In this document: in pieces, positions 41,265 to 49,035 of the stretch
Layout: each line of letters begins with the position of its first letter
How positions within the stretch are numbered: position 1 is the first letter of the stretch
Assembly (NCBI GenBank): GCA_023428245.1
Contig: JAEYYX010000070.1
Span: 1-60,674 of the forward strand
Reading direction: 5' to 3'
Length of the DNA: 60,674 bases
DNA from: Pseudomonadota bacterium
GTDB lineage: Bacteria > Myxococcota_A > Polyangia > Polyangiales > Polyangiaceae
Notes under the pieces: model-generated
The model's database searches: none
The model's input: only the letters and a program-made list of their open reading frames with translations
Told to the model about the DNA's origin: nothing
Made by a program: the position numbers and the translations under genes

Positions 41265-42794
41265 CTACTTCTTCTGAATCTTCGCGGGCGCTACCTTCGC
41301 TGGCGCTACCGTCTGCTTCGCGGGCGCTACCTTCGCGGGCGCTACCTTCGCGGGCGCTACCGTCTGCTTCGCGGGCGTCGCCGTCTGTTTGGCCGGTGCG
41401 GCCTGGCCGATCGAAACGGTAGGGGCTGTCTTTTGCGCGCCAACCGGTGCGACTGGCTGGACGCGGGGAGACTCAGAAGCGACGGGCAGAGGCTTGAGCT
41501 GGCTCTTGGGCACGCTGACCTTGATGGTGCCTAGAGGTCCCTTCTTGGTCGCACGCGGTGCCAGTTTCTTCCGCAGCTCCGCAGCTTTTTGGTCATCGCT
41601 AGCGATGACCTTCAAGAGGCGCCCGTTAGCTTGCTCGATGACGTAAGGGCGCCGGTTCGTCTCAATCCGCTTTTCGATCTTGTTCCGCTCATCCGCTGAG
41701 GGACGATAAAATGTGCTCATTTTCGTGAAGCACGACTTCGCGTCCTTGGTCTTATCAAGACAAGCGACAAGCTTGCTTTGAGCTTGCTGAGCCGCGGCGC
41801 TCAGCGGAGCGGCCGTGAGCCCACTGGCCGCCGCAGCCACGCCCAGGGTCCCACAGTTTGGGATGCTCCCCCCGAGCACGCTCGAGCCCCGGGAGAGCGG
41901 GCTCGAATAAGCATAGGCTTCGCTCTCGAACGAGTCTGTACCGTAGCCGCGCATCAGAGCCTCCATCAAGTAGCTGTTGATGAAGGCGTCGAACCCGAGC
42001 TCGGCATATTGGCGAACATGGACGAGCTCGTGGGAGAGCAAGAGCACCGCGTCACGATAGTCACAGGCCGCGGAGCCACTTTTCAGCTGAGCTGCTGTCG
42101 CGAATTTTCTCGAATCCGTAAGAACCTGAAAATGCTCATCCCGGATCACGATCAGGTCGCCGAGCGTGATCGCAGCAAACCCTTCGCGAAGATACATGCT
42201 CACGAGCGGGTTTTTGTTCGAGATGATGCGCGCCCTCGGGATGTCCGAAGAGCGGAACTTGTTCTGACCGGCGTCACGGTGGGGGCGAGTGAGCTCGTCG
42301 ATCGCCGCTTGGACAGGGGCCGGGATCGCAACAGCTTGAGCCTTGGCGAGACCGATTTCCCGTTTCACCACGTCTTTGACGAAAGGAACGATCGCGTCGT
42401 CGAGGGCGGCGGCGTGCCCCCGGAGCCAGTTTTCGAGCTCCCGCTTTGGATCGATGTTCTCGACGCGGCATTCGAAGGTCACTTGCTCGGTGAGAACAGC
42501 CTCAGTCCAACCCGTGATCTTTTCGATCGGGCCGCAGAGCGGATCCAGACAGAGTCCCGGCACACAACAGTGGGGCGCGCCGAAGCAATGCCAACCGTAG
42601 TTACAGTCGAGGCTCATTTGCGGGACCGGCGGAACCAGGACTTCGGTGATCACCTCTTCACAGATGTCGATCTCGACGGCCTGCGCTGGGTTTACCCAAG
42701 CGAGAGCGCCGAAGAAGAGACAATGTGTGAGCCAGCGACGAGCTCCGCGCGCGCGCGTTCCAAGATTTCTTGATTCAAATCCGATTGCATTCAT
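41265..42794 (-). CDS. Secreted HExxH (DUF4157-like) protein with Ala-Pro-Lys tail
   Basis: 509 residues from ATG 42794. A signal peptide ends near NPAQA. A Cys-rich segment (about 48-75) follows. The core resembles DUF4157: a candidate zinc motif HELVHVRQY (His255, Glu256, His259) and, about 30 residues on, Glu residues in FESEAYAY that could give the third ligand. The last 90 residues are repetitive Ala-Pro-Lys-Val/Gln-Thr, as in wall- or DNA-binding tails. DUF4157 proteins include putative peptidases linked to toxins and contractile injection systems, but none is near. The frame extends to 43376 without a signal peptide. Confidence 0.75.
   Translation of the reverse strand: MNAIGFESRNLGTRARGARRWLTHCLFFGALAWVNPAQAVEIDICEEVITEVLVPPVPQMSLDCNYGWHCFGAPHCCVPGLCLDPLCGPIEKITGWTEAVLTEQVTFECRVENIDPKRELENWLRGHAAALDDAIVPFVKDVVKREIGLAKAQAVAIPAPVQAAIDELTRPHRDAGQNKFRSSDIPRARIISNKNPLVSMYLREGFAAITLGDLIVIRDEHFQVLTDSRKFATAAQLKSGSAACDYRDAVLLLSHELVHVRQYAELGFDAFINSYLMEALMRGYGTDSFESEAYAYSSPLSRGSSVLGGSIPNCGTLGVAAAASGLTAAPLSAAAQQAQSKLVACLDKTKDAKSCFTKMSTFYRPSADERNKIEKRIETNRRPYVIEQANGRLLKVIASDDQKAAELRKKLAPRATKKGPLGTIKVSVPKSQLKPLPVASESPRVQPVAPVGAQKTAPTVSIGQAAPAKQTATPAKQTVAPAKVAPAKVAPAKQTVAPAKVAPAKIQKK
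41280..41400 (-). repeat. Repeats encoding APAK units
   Basis: Copies of a roughly 15-base unit with core GCGGGCGCTACC (plus strand) recur through this stretch, in longer units ending TTCGC or GTCTGC. They encode alternating Ala-Pro-Ala-Lys-Val and Ala-Pro-Ala-Lys-Gln-Thr at the C-terminus of the gene at 41265-42794. Confidence 0.75.
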
Positions 42795-42940
42795 GATGCA
42801 CGGGCCTCCTTTGCCCCATAATCGAATAGCCGTATCGAATCCAAAAACGGAGCACAACCGATTTTCGCATGGGGTGCGCTCTCCCTCCTCCCCCACGATT
42901 TCCGTCTGATCGAACCAGGAGCCTGTTGCATGAGGCGCTC

Positions 42941-44557
42941 GTGATTCGCCCCTTTCTCCGTGGTTTGCCACTCCTCCTCTTTGCCTCCTGCGCGGGGACC
43001 CCGGACGACATTTCGATGGAGCCTGGTTCAGATGCGGGAGGTAGCGCTCCCGGAAGCGGAGGAAGCGTTCCCACCGGCGCCGGCGCACCGACCGCGACGG
43101 GGGGTCAGGCTTCTGGGGGAGCTCTGACGGGCGGAAACGGGGGCACCGCGAGTGGCGGTAGCTCCGACCACATGAGCGGCGGCGACGTGTCGAACGGTGG
43201 GACAGCGGCGGGGGGAGCCGAAAGCCCGGCAGGCGGCGCACCGACCGGGAGCGGTGGAGAGCCCGCCGGAACGGGCGGCGCTCCCCCTGAGCCTCCTGGC
43301 CCCTATTCCCCTGCGCCAGGCTCCACAGGCCAATGCCCCGATCCGACCATCCGACTCCGCTTCGATGGTCCACCAAAGCTCGGCTCCAGCGGCGCCGTGA
43401 AGGTTTTCGATGCAGAAAGCCCCGGCTCTCCCGTCGCTCAAGTCAACATGGCCACCTCACAGGTGACCGACATGATGGGCGGCTCCACCTTCACGCTGCC
43501 CCGCCCGGCCTTCGTCTACAAGAACGAGGCGATCTTTGTGCTGCCCGCCAAGGGCCTCACCCGCGGACGCACCTACTTCGTCACGATCGACTCGGGCGTC
43601 GTGCGCGGCCCCAATGATCAACCTGTAGTCGTGAGCGATCCGGAACAGTGGCGCTTTTCGGTCGCAAAGGACGCCCCGGCGAACAACTCGACGCTCCGGG
43701 TGTCCGTCGACGGTCAGGGCCAATTTTGCACGCTGCAGGGCGCGATCGACGCCGCCGAGTCGGGCTCGACCCTCGAAATCGGCGAGGGCGTCTTCTACGG
43801 CGTGACCTATTTCAAGGGGAAGAACGACCTCACCATCCAAGGGGCCGGACGAGACAAGACGCGAATCGCCGGGGTCAACAACAACAATCTGAACCCGAGC
43901 ACACGCGGCCGTTCTCTCTTCGGCACGGAGCAGATTTCGGGTCTCCTGATCGAGGACGTCACGATCGAGAACGAGACGCCCCAAGGAGGCTCTCAGGCTG
44001 AAGCGCTCACGCTCCTCTCCTGCGACAAGTGCATCGTCCGCCGGAGCACTATCATCTCGCGCCAAGATACGCTCCTCTGGTCCGGTCGCCTCTACGCAGA
44101 AGACAGCCGCATCGAGGGCAACGTCGACTACATCTGGGGCACAGGAGCGGCGTATTTCTATCGCGTCGAGCTCAGGACGATCGGACGCGCGGGCTACAAC
44201 GTCCAGGCCCGTAATCCGAGCGATAGTTTCGGGTACGTCTTTGTCGATTCGAAACTGACCGCCGATCCAGGGATCACTGACGACGTCCTCGCGCGCATCG
44301 ACGTGAGCGCGTATCCAGCAAGCCACGTCGCCTACATCAACTGCGAGATGGGCAGCCATATCTCCCCCGCCGGCTTCACAATGACGGGCAACGGGAGCAC
44401 CTCGAACCTGCGGTTCTGGGAGTACCAAAGCCGCACCCCGGGTGGGGCCCTGGTCGACACTTCCCGGCGCGCCGCTGGGTCCAAACAGCTCACAGCGAAC
44501 GAGGCCGCTCAGATGCGGGACGTCGCCTTCGTACTTGGCGGCTGGAATCCAAGATAG
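42941..44557 (+). CDS. Lipoprotein pectin methylesterase (CE8)
   Basis: 538 residues. GTG 42941 is preceded by GAGG at 5 bases and gives a short lipoprotein signal with lipobox FASC. A Gly/Ala/Ser-rich spacer (about 25-125) and an Ig-like region (about 135-245) precede the beta-helix esterase. Family motifs are SQAEAL, RQDTLLW (Asp376, acid/base), EGNVDYIWG (Asp396, nucleophile) and GYNVQARNP. It should remove methyl esters from pectin outside the cell, which points to plant-derived food. Divergent from the HExxH gene. Confidence 0.9.
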   Translation: MIRPFLRGLPLLLFASCAGTPDDISMEPGSDAGGSAPGSGGSVPTGAGAPTATGGQASGGALTGGNGGTASGGSSDHMSGGDVSNGGTAAGGAESPAGGAPTGSGGEPAGTGGAPPEPPGPYSPAPGSTGQCPDPTIRLRFDGPPKLGSSGAVKVFDAESPGSPVAQVNMATSQVTDMMGGSTFTLPRPAFVYKNEAIFVLPAKGLTRGRTYFVTIDSGVVRGPNDQPVVVSDPEQWRFSVAKDAPANNSTLRVSVDGQGQFCTLQGAIDAAESGSTLEIGEGVFYGVTYFKGKNDLTIQGAGRDKTRIAGVNNNNLNPSTRGRSLFGTEQISGLLIEDVTIENETPQGGSQAEALTLLSCDKCIVRRSTIISRQDTLLWSGRLYAEDSRIEGNVDYIWGTGAAYFYRVELRTIGRAGYNVQARNPSDSFGYVFVDSKLTADPGITDDVLARIDVSAYPASHVAYINCEMGSHISPAGFTMTGNGSTSNLRFWEYQSRTPGGALVDTSRRAAGSKQLTANEAAQMRDVAFVLGGWNPR

Positions 44558-44602
44558 AGCCAATGGCAAAAGACCTCTCTGAAGACGCTTGAACGCGCCG
44601 GC

Positions 44603-44622
44603 AAGGAGATGTTACTCTCCTT
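44603..44622 (+). promoter_or_regulatory. Hairpin with Shine-Dalgarno-like arm
   Basis: AAGGAGA (44603-44609) and TCTCCTT (44616-44622) form a perfect 7-bp stem with loop TGTTAC, ending 6 bases before ATG 44629. One arm is a perfect ribosome-binding sequence but too far from the ATG, the other its complement. It may be a translational switch or a terminator of the pectin esterase gene. Confidence 0.45.
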
Positions 44623-44628
44623 TATTAC

Positions 44629-45060
44629 ATGACCGGATCGGGGAAAGAGGTCAGGGGGTGGGTGCGCCGTCTTCCGCTCCTTTTGGCTGTGCTGTTGCCG
44701 CTCAGCGGCTGTTATTCGTACTCCTATCAGGAGAGAAACGGCGGCGATCTCTCGCGCTTGCCGATCGATCGGAACCTGCCGGAGTCGAAGGTGCGCTGGT
44801 CGATGTGGTGGGGACTTCAAGGGAACACTTTCGCTCCCGTGGGTTGCGCCGATGGTGTCCACGAGAGCGGCGATCCCGCCTGCAAAAAGCCCATTGCACT
44901 CTGCGATGAGGGCGCGGGACAGGTCACAGTCAGCATGCCTTGGTACTCCGCGCTTTCCATGATCGGCACCCTGGGAATCGCTATGCCTCACAAGTTCACG
45001 ATCTACTGCGCGACCAATCGACCGACGGAGGACTCAGGCCCCCCGCCTGTTGGTCCTTGA
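44629..45060 (+). CDS. Small Bor-like lipoprotein
   Basis: 143 residues with a hydrophobic signal and lipobox (PLSGC, Cys at about residue 27). The C-terminal half (LCDEGAGQVTVSMPWYSALS, then TLGIAMPHKFTIYCA) resembles the Bor/Iss family of small outer-membrane lipoproteins in having a Cys, a helix, TLGI and a final YCA. The similarity is by eye and modest. In phage lambda Bor gives serum resistance; a role here is unknown. It lies 12 bases upstream of the FAD oxidase gene. Confidence 0.7.
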   Translation: MTGSGKEVRGWVRRLPLLLAVLLPLSGCYSYSYQERNGGDLSRLPIDRNLPESKVRWSMWWGLQGNTFAPVGCADGVHESGDPACKKPIALCDEGAGQVTVSMPWYSALSMIGTLGIAMPHKFTIYCATNRPTEDSGPPPVGP

Positions 45061-45072
45061 GGAGAAACGCCA

Positions 45073-46629
45073 ATGCCTGCGCCCGTCATCCTCGAGAAGA
45101 GCGGCTATTCGTTCAAGAACTGGCACACGACCCAAGACGTCGGCGGCCGCGTGGAGCATTACCTCACGCCCATGAACCGCTGGAGCGACGATTCACCGGT
45201 CGAGCAGGGTTTTCAGCCGGGCCTCGAGGCCCTTCGCCAAGCGGTGCGAGATGCCGAAGCCAAGCGCGAACGAATCCGCTGTGTCGGAGCTGCTTGGTCG
45301 CTCAATAACCTCGCTTTCACCGGGCAACGTTTGGTGAACACTTGTCGCCTGACCCATTACTTCGTTGGGTTTCAGAGCGACTCGATGGTCACCGCGGCGT
45401 ACGTCAAGAAGAAGAATCGTCTCGTCTTCGCGCAAGCGGGAACCCAGGTCGTGGCGCTGAATGACGCGCTCGAGAGAGCGCGCCCCGAGCGCCTAGCTCT
45501 ACCGACCTGTGGCGCGAGCAATGGCCAGACCATCGTCGGCGCCACCCAGACGGGCACACACGGTTCGGCCCACGCCTACGGCCCTATGCCAAATTACGTG
45601 CGAGCTCTGCACGTCGTCGCGGAGGACGGAAAACATTACCTCATCCAAAAGCGCGGAGCTCCGGTCGTCACGAAGGACTTCGCCGATTACCTGGGCGCGG
45701 AGCTCCGAGAGGACGACGAGATTTTTTCAGCGGCGGTGGTCGGCCTCGGCTCTTTTGGACTGATCCATGCAGTGCTCCTCGAGGCGGTCCCGATGTTCGG
45801 TCTCGGCCGCTGGGTGAAACAGGTCGACTTTTCGACCGTGCAAAACGCCATCTACAACTTCGATCCTAAGGACCTCGCCTTGCCCGGCGGTGACAAGCTC
45901 CCTTGGCACTTCGAGGTCGTCGTGAATCCCTACCTGAGGGGCCCCGGCCAGGGGGGAGCTTTCATTCGCGTTTACGATAAGTTTGTCATCAAAGCCGGCG
46001 CACCCCTCCCGCGCGTCACGGTCGGCCCTGGCGGACTCGAAAACTCCCGCGATCTCGTCACGATTGGCGGCCTCTTCACCGATGCCGTCCCAGACCTGAT
46101 CCCCGGTGCTCTCCAGGGGCAGCTCGAAAGCTCCCTGAAATCCACAGGAGGCAGGGTCATCCGAGGAACCCCGGGAGGCCAGTTCAACGACTCCCAGCCG
46201 ACGAACGGAGGAACGAGCATGGAACTCGGTGTTGCCGCAGAGGACGCGCGCGCCGCCGCCGACGCGATCTTCCAAGTCACCGAGCAGCACGTGTTTGGAG
46301 CGCCTATGGCTTTTCGCTGGGTCAAAGGCAGTTCCCAAACGCTGAGCTTCTCTCGTTTCACTCCTCTTACCTGTCACATCGAGATACCCGGAATCGATTC
46401 GTCCCGGACGCGGAACGGTTACCAGATGATTTGGCAGGCCCTCGATCGAGCGGGCATTCGTTACACCTGCCACTGGGGTCAGGCGCTGCCCGCCTCGCCT
46501 GCTTGGGTGAAGCGGGCGTTCGGTCCTCGCATGGAGCGCTGGCTCGCCGCTCGCAGGGCATTTCTGTCGCCCGAGGGGCGGCGCACGTTTAGTAACGACT
46601 TGTTGGATAGCTACGGCCTCGGAGACTGA
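45073..46629 (+). CDS. FAD-dependent sugar-lactone-oxidase-like protein
   Basis: 518 residues. A PCMH-type FAD-binding domain (about 50-240) has GASNGQTIVGATQTGTHGS and VVGLGSFGLIH, and the C-terminal half resembles D-arabinono-1,4-lactone / L-gulonolactone oxidases. The usual GSGHS motif, whose His binds FAD covalently in many members, reads VGAAWSLNN, so FAD is probably not covalently bound through that His. A good GGAG lies 9 bases before ATG, directly after the Bor-like gene. No signal peptide is visible. The substrate is not known. Confidence 0.82.
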   Translation: MPAPVILEKSGYSFKNWHTTQDVGGRVEHYLTPMNRWSDDSPVEQGFQPGLEALRQAVRDAEAKRERIRCVGAAWSLNNLAFTGQRLVNTCRLTHYFVGFQSDSMVTAAYVKKKNRLVFAQAGTQVVALNDALERARPERLALPTCGASNGQTIVGATQTGTHGSAHAYGPMPNYVRALHVVAEDGKHYLIQKRGAPVVTKDFADYLGAELREDDEIFSAAVVGLGSFGLIHAVLLEAVPMFGLGRWVKQVDFSTVQNAIYNFDPKDLALPGGDKLPWHFEVVVNPYLRGPGQGGAFIRVYDKFVIKAGAPLPRVTVGPGGLENSRDLVTIGGLFTDAVPDLIPGALQGQLESSLKSTGGRVIRGTPGGQFNDSQPTNGGTSMELGVAAEDARAAADAIFQVTEQHVFGAPMAFRWVKGSSQTLSFSRFTPLTCHIEIPGIDSSRTRNGYQMIWQALDRAGIRYTCHWGQALPASPAWVKRAFGPRMERWLAARRAFLSPEGRRTFSNDLLDSYGLGD

Positions 46630-46660
46630 ACTGTCGAAACAGGTTCCCAGCGGTTCTTCA

Positions 46661-47431
46661 TCAATACCGGCTCACGGGCACGTCCCCGCCCAAGACATGC
46701 AGGACTTTTTTCAGCGAGCGCTCTTTGGGATTCACGAGCCTGGGCCGGCGCGCAAGCAGTAGGAGAGGAAGATCGCGCGCGCTGTCGGTGTACGCGGCGT
46801 CCCAGCTAGTACCCGCCCCACGCGCGATCAGCATGTCGACCTTGTTCTGCTCGATACAATGCTCCCGCGCGATATATCCTCCACATTTTCTTTGAACCTG
46901 GGAGCCGACAACGGTGACCTCACCCAGTCCGAGCGCCTTACAGATGGGCTCGGCGAGCACTTGGGCGCAGCCCGTCGCGATCCAAATGCGCGCTCCGCGT
47001 GCTCTCTCATCGCGCAAGTCCGAAATGGCTGCCTGACACCAGAGACTCTGCGTTCGCACGTAGCGCCGCGCCACGTGTTCCGCGATGAACTCCTGAAACT
47101 CACGCTCGCTCATGCCCACCGTTGCGAGCCAAAGCGGGATCGACAGCGAGACCAAACGCGTCTTTTCACTCAGATAACAGAGAGCACATAGCGGCGCGAA
47201 AAGAAGAAAAAGGAAAGCTCGGAGGACACTCCGCTTCAAGAGATCGACGTTCAGCCAGGTGAACGAATCACAGCGAACGAGGGTGTGATCGAAGTCAAAG
47301 ATGACTGTCGGAGGCCTATCGGGAGCAATCGGAGCGAGGGTCACCTGAGGAAGAACCGACCAGAGCAGAAGCCCATCCGGGGCAAAAGAGGGTCCCTCGG
47401 TGCGCCGCTTCGCAACGAGGTTCCCAAACAC
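46661..47431 (-). CDS. HAD-family phosphatase (HAD-IB, SerB-like)
   Basis: 256 residues. Motif I is FDFDHTLV (nucleophile and acid/base Asp), motif II is WIATG, and the Lys and motif IV region reads NKVDML then AYTDSARDLPLL. A hydrophobic helix near residues 68-86 sits in the cap region. It belongs to the group of phosphoserine-phosphatase-like enzymes and acyl-phosphate or lipid phosphatases; the substrate is not readable. The GTG start at 47431 is uncertain, since the first 40 residues show no family match. Convergent with the FAD oxidase gene. Confidence 0.82.
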   Translation of the reverse strand: MFGNLVAKRRTEGPSFAPDGLLLWSVLPQVTLAPIAPDRPPTVIFDFDHTLVRCDSFTWLNVDLLKRSVLRAFLFLLFAPLCALCYLSEKTRLVSLSIPLWLATVGMSEREFQEFIAEHVARRYVRTQSLWCQAAISDLRDERARGARIWIATGCAQVLAEPICKALGLGEVTVVGSQVQRKCGGYIAREHCIEQNKVDMLIARGAGTSWDAAYTDSARDLPLLLLARRPRLVNPKERSLKKVLHVLGGDVPVSRY

Positions 47432-47596
47432 GCGAAAGCGCTCTCGCTGAGAAATCGGCTTCAGGACTCATAGGAGTTCCGACCGAGCTTCAAATCTCTA
47501 CAGGAGGGAGGTCATTCTGCGCCGCTTGAGGGTGAAGAGATGCGGTCCTTAGCTAGAAAACGGCTCGCGGCCTGGGGCCGAGTCACCTTCTTCCCC

Positions 47597-48616
47597 ATGA
47601 CATCTTCGAAAAAACTCACGCGCGCCTTTGGTGCTCTCTCGCTTGTCTCTCTTCTCGTTTTCGGCTGCGGGGGGGAAGACTCTGGTCCGATCGGCGGGAC
47701 CGGCGGAGCACCCGCTGGTGGCGCTGTCGCGAGTGGTGGCGCTGTCGCGAGTGGTGGAGCACCGGGTGCTGGAGGTTTGGTATCGTCCGGCGGTGCACTG
47801 CAGTCGGGCGGAGCACCTTCGGGAGGAGCGGCAGCAGGCGGCTCCGAGACCGGTGGCGCACCGAGCGACGGTGGAAGTAGCGCAGGCGGTACGGACGGCT
47901 CCGGTGGTGAGGCGACCGGCGGAACCGACGGAAGCGGCGGAGAGCCCGGCGTCCAGTCGCCCTGCCCTGAAACGGGTCCTTGCAAGATTTTGCCCCTCGG
48001 AGACTCGATCACCGAAGGATGCTGCAACTTCCAGGGCGGCTATCGCGTCGAACTCTTCAAGCAGGCGCTCGCCGCCGACAAGGAGATCACCTTCGTCGGG
48101 ACCCAGTCCAATGGCCCCTCGATGGTCGAAGGCAAGCCGTTCCCCCAGAGCCACCAGGGACACGGCGGCTATCAGATTTCTGGGAATATGGGGATCAGCG
48201 GCAACATCACGAACAATGCGCTCAGCATGTTCCAGCCCCACATCGTGCTCCTCATGATCGGAACCAACGACATCAACGGCAACGTGGGCGTTCAGAATAC
48301 GCTGGATCGCCTGGATGGCTTTCTGGATTCCATCATCAGCCAAGCTCCCGATACTCTCCTCGCCGTGGCCTCGATCATCCCGATCGTGAGCCAGAGGAAC
48401 CAAGAGGTCATCTCCTACAACAACGGCGTCAAGCAGGCTGTTGAAGAGCGCGCCGCCGCTGGCAAGAAGATCATCTTCGTGGACAACTACAAGGTCATCG
48501 AGAGTCAGCCGAACTATTCGCAAACGGTCATGGCCGAATCTCTGCACCCGAACAACGCTGGCTACGTGCTGCTCGGTCAGTCGTTCTACGACGCGATCGA
48601 GGACTACCTCCGCTGA
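47597..48616 (+). CDS. Lipoprotein SGNH/GDSL esterase
   Basis: About 339 residues. A lipoprotein signal ends at VFGCGG; a Gly/Ser/Ala-rich spacer of about 100 residues follows. The SGNH hydrolase domain has GDSITEGC (Ser137), the Gly in GHGGYQI, the Asn in MIGTNDINGN and the Asp/His block ESLHPNNAGY. It resembles carbohydrate esterases (CE3 / acetylxylan esterase type) that remove acetyl groups from plant polysaccharide. ATG 47540, with GAAGAG just before it, is an alternative start that would lengthen the signal peptide. Confidence 0.88.
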   Translation: MTSSKKLTRAFGALSLVSLLVFGCGGEDSGPIGGTGGAPAGGAVASGGAVASGGAPGAGGLVSSGGALQSGGAPSGGAAAGGSETGGAPSDGGSSAGGTDGSGGEATGGTDGSGGEPGVQSPCPETGPCKILPLGDSITEGCCNFQGGYRVELFKQALAADKEITFVGTQSNGPSMVEGKPFPQSHQGHGGYQISGNMGISGNITNNALSMFQPHIVLLMIGTNDINGNVGVQNTLDRLDGFLDSIISQAPDTLLAVASIIPIVSQRNQEVISYNNGVKQAVEERAAAGKKIIFVDNYKVIESQPNYSQTVMAESLHPNNAGYVLLGQSFYDAIEDYLR

Positions 48617-48708
48617 GTCCGAGCCACCGCGCCGAGCGAGTGCCCAGGTACGGGCGCGAGTTGCAGGGGCCACGCACGGCGCGGCAGAGGGCGCGAGTTG
48701 CGCTCCGA

Positions 48709-48748
48709 GGCGAGCAGCACTAAGGGGCGTTCGTCATCGTTGCTCGCC
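48709..48748 (+). repeat. Inverted repeat upstream of the B12 riboswitch
   Basis: GGCGAGCA (48709-48716) and TGCTCGCC (48741-48748) are perfect inverse copies 24 bases apart, between the esterase gene and the riboswitch. It could be a terminator stem without T tract or an operator; nothing decides. Confidence 0.3.
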
Positions 48749-48774
48749 CTCGTGGGCGGGCCCCCGCGAGGAGA

Positions 48775-48955
48775 TGCCGATAGTTCGGTGTATCCCCAAG
48801 GGAAACGAGGGAATCCGGTGTGAATCCGGAGCTGCCCCGCAGCGGTATTGGGAACGAAACTCGCCCCGAAGCACTGAGCGAAGAGCTCGGGAAGCGGCGA
48901 GGAGTAGGAGACTCGAAGAACGGGTCGAGCCCTGAGCCCGAAGACCTAACGACGG
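48775..48955 (+). promoter_or_regulatory. Cobalamin riboswitch
   Basis: The conserved core is present in order: AAGGGAA (48799 region), CCGGTG with the answering AATCCGG (48815-48829), GCTGCCCCGCAGCGGTA (48831-48847) and the 3' B12 box AGCCCGAAGACCTA (48935-48948). This matches the adenosylcobalamin aptamer pattern closely. It precedes a TonB-dependent receptor and the BtuFCD-like genes, which fits repression of B12 uptake when B12 is plentiful. About 80 bases of possible expression platform follow. Confidence 0.93.
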
Positions 48956-49004
48956 CGGCGAGATCCTCCTGGTTCTCGTCTCTCCGAGTCCTCCGCGGGA
49001 GAGG

Positions 49005-49035
49005 TTCGGAGGCGGTCCGAAAAGACCAGTCTTTT
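49005..49035 (+). promoter_or_regulatory. Expression-platform hairpins before the receptor start
   Basis: TTCGGA (49005-49010) and TCCGAA (49016-49021) form a stem that takes up GGAGG, and CTCCGA at about 48982-48987 can pair alternatively with TCGGAG (49006-49011). A second palindrome, AAAAGAC-CA-GTCTTTT (49020-49035), abuts the ATG at 49036. There is no terminator T tract, so control at translation initiation is more likely than at transcription termination. Confidence 0.5.

Noticed and set aside
43457..44569. 370-codon minus-strand frame over the pectin methylesterase
   Set aside because: Antisense to intact catalytic motifs; no domain seen.
47549..48673. 374-codon minus-strand frame over the SGNH esterase
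   Set aside because: Antisense to GDSI, GTND and HP motifs; arises from the Gly-rich repetitive coding.
48820..49035. Longer N-terminus of the TonB-dependent receptor
   Set aside because: This part of the frame is the cobalamin riboswitch and its expression platform; a signal peptide appears only from ATG 49036.
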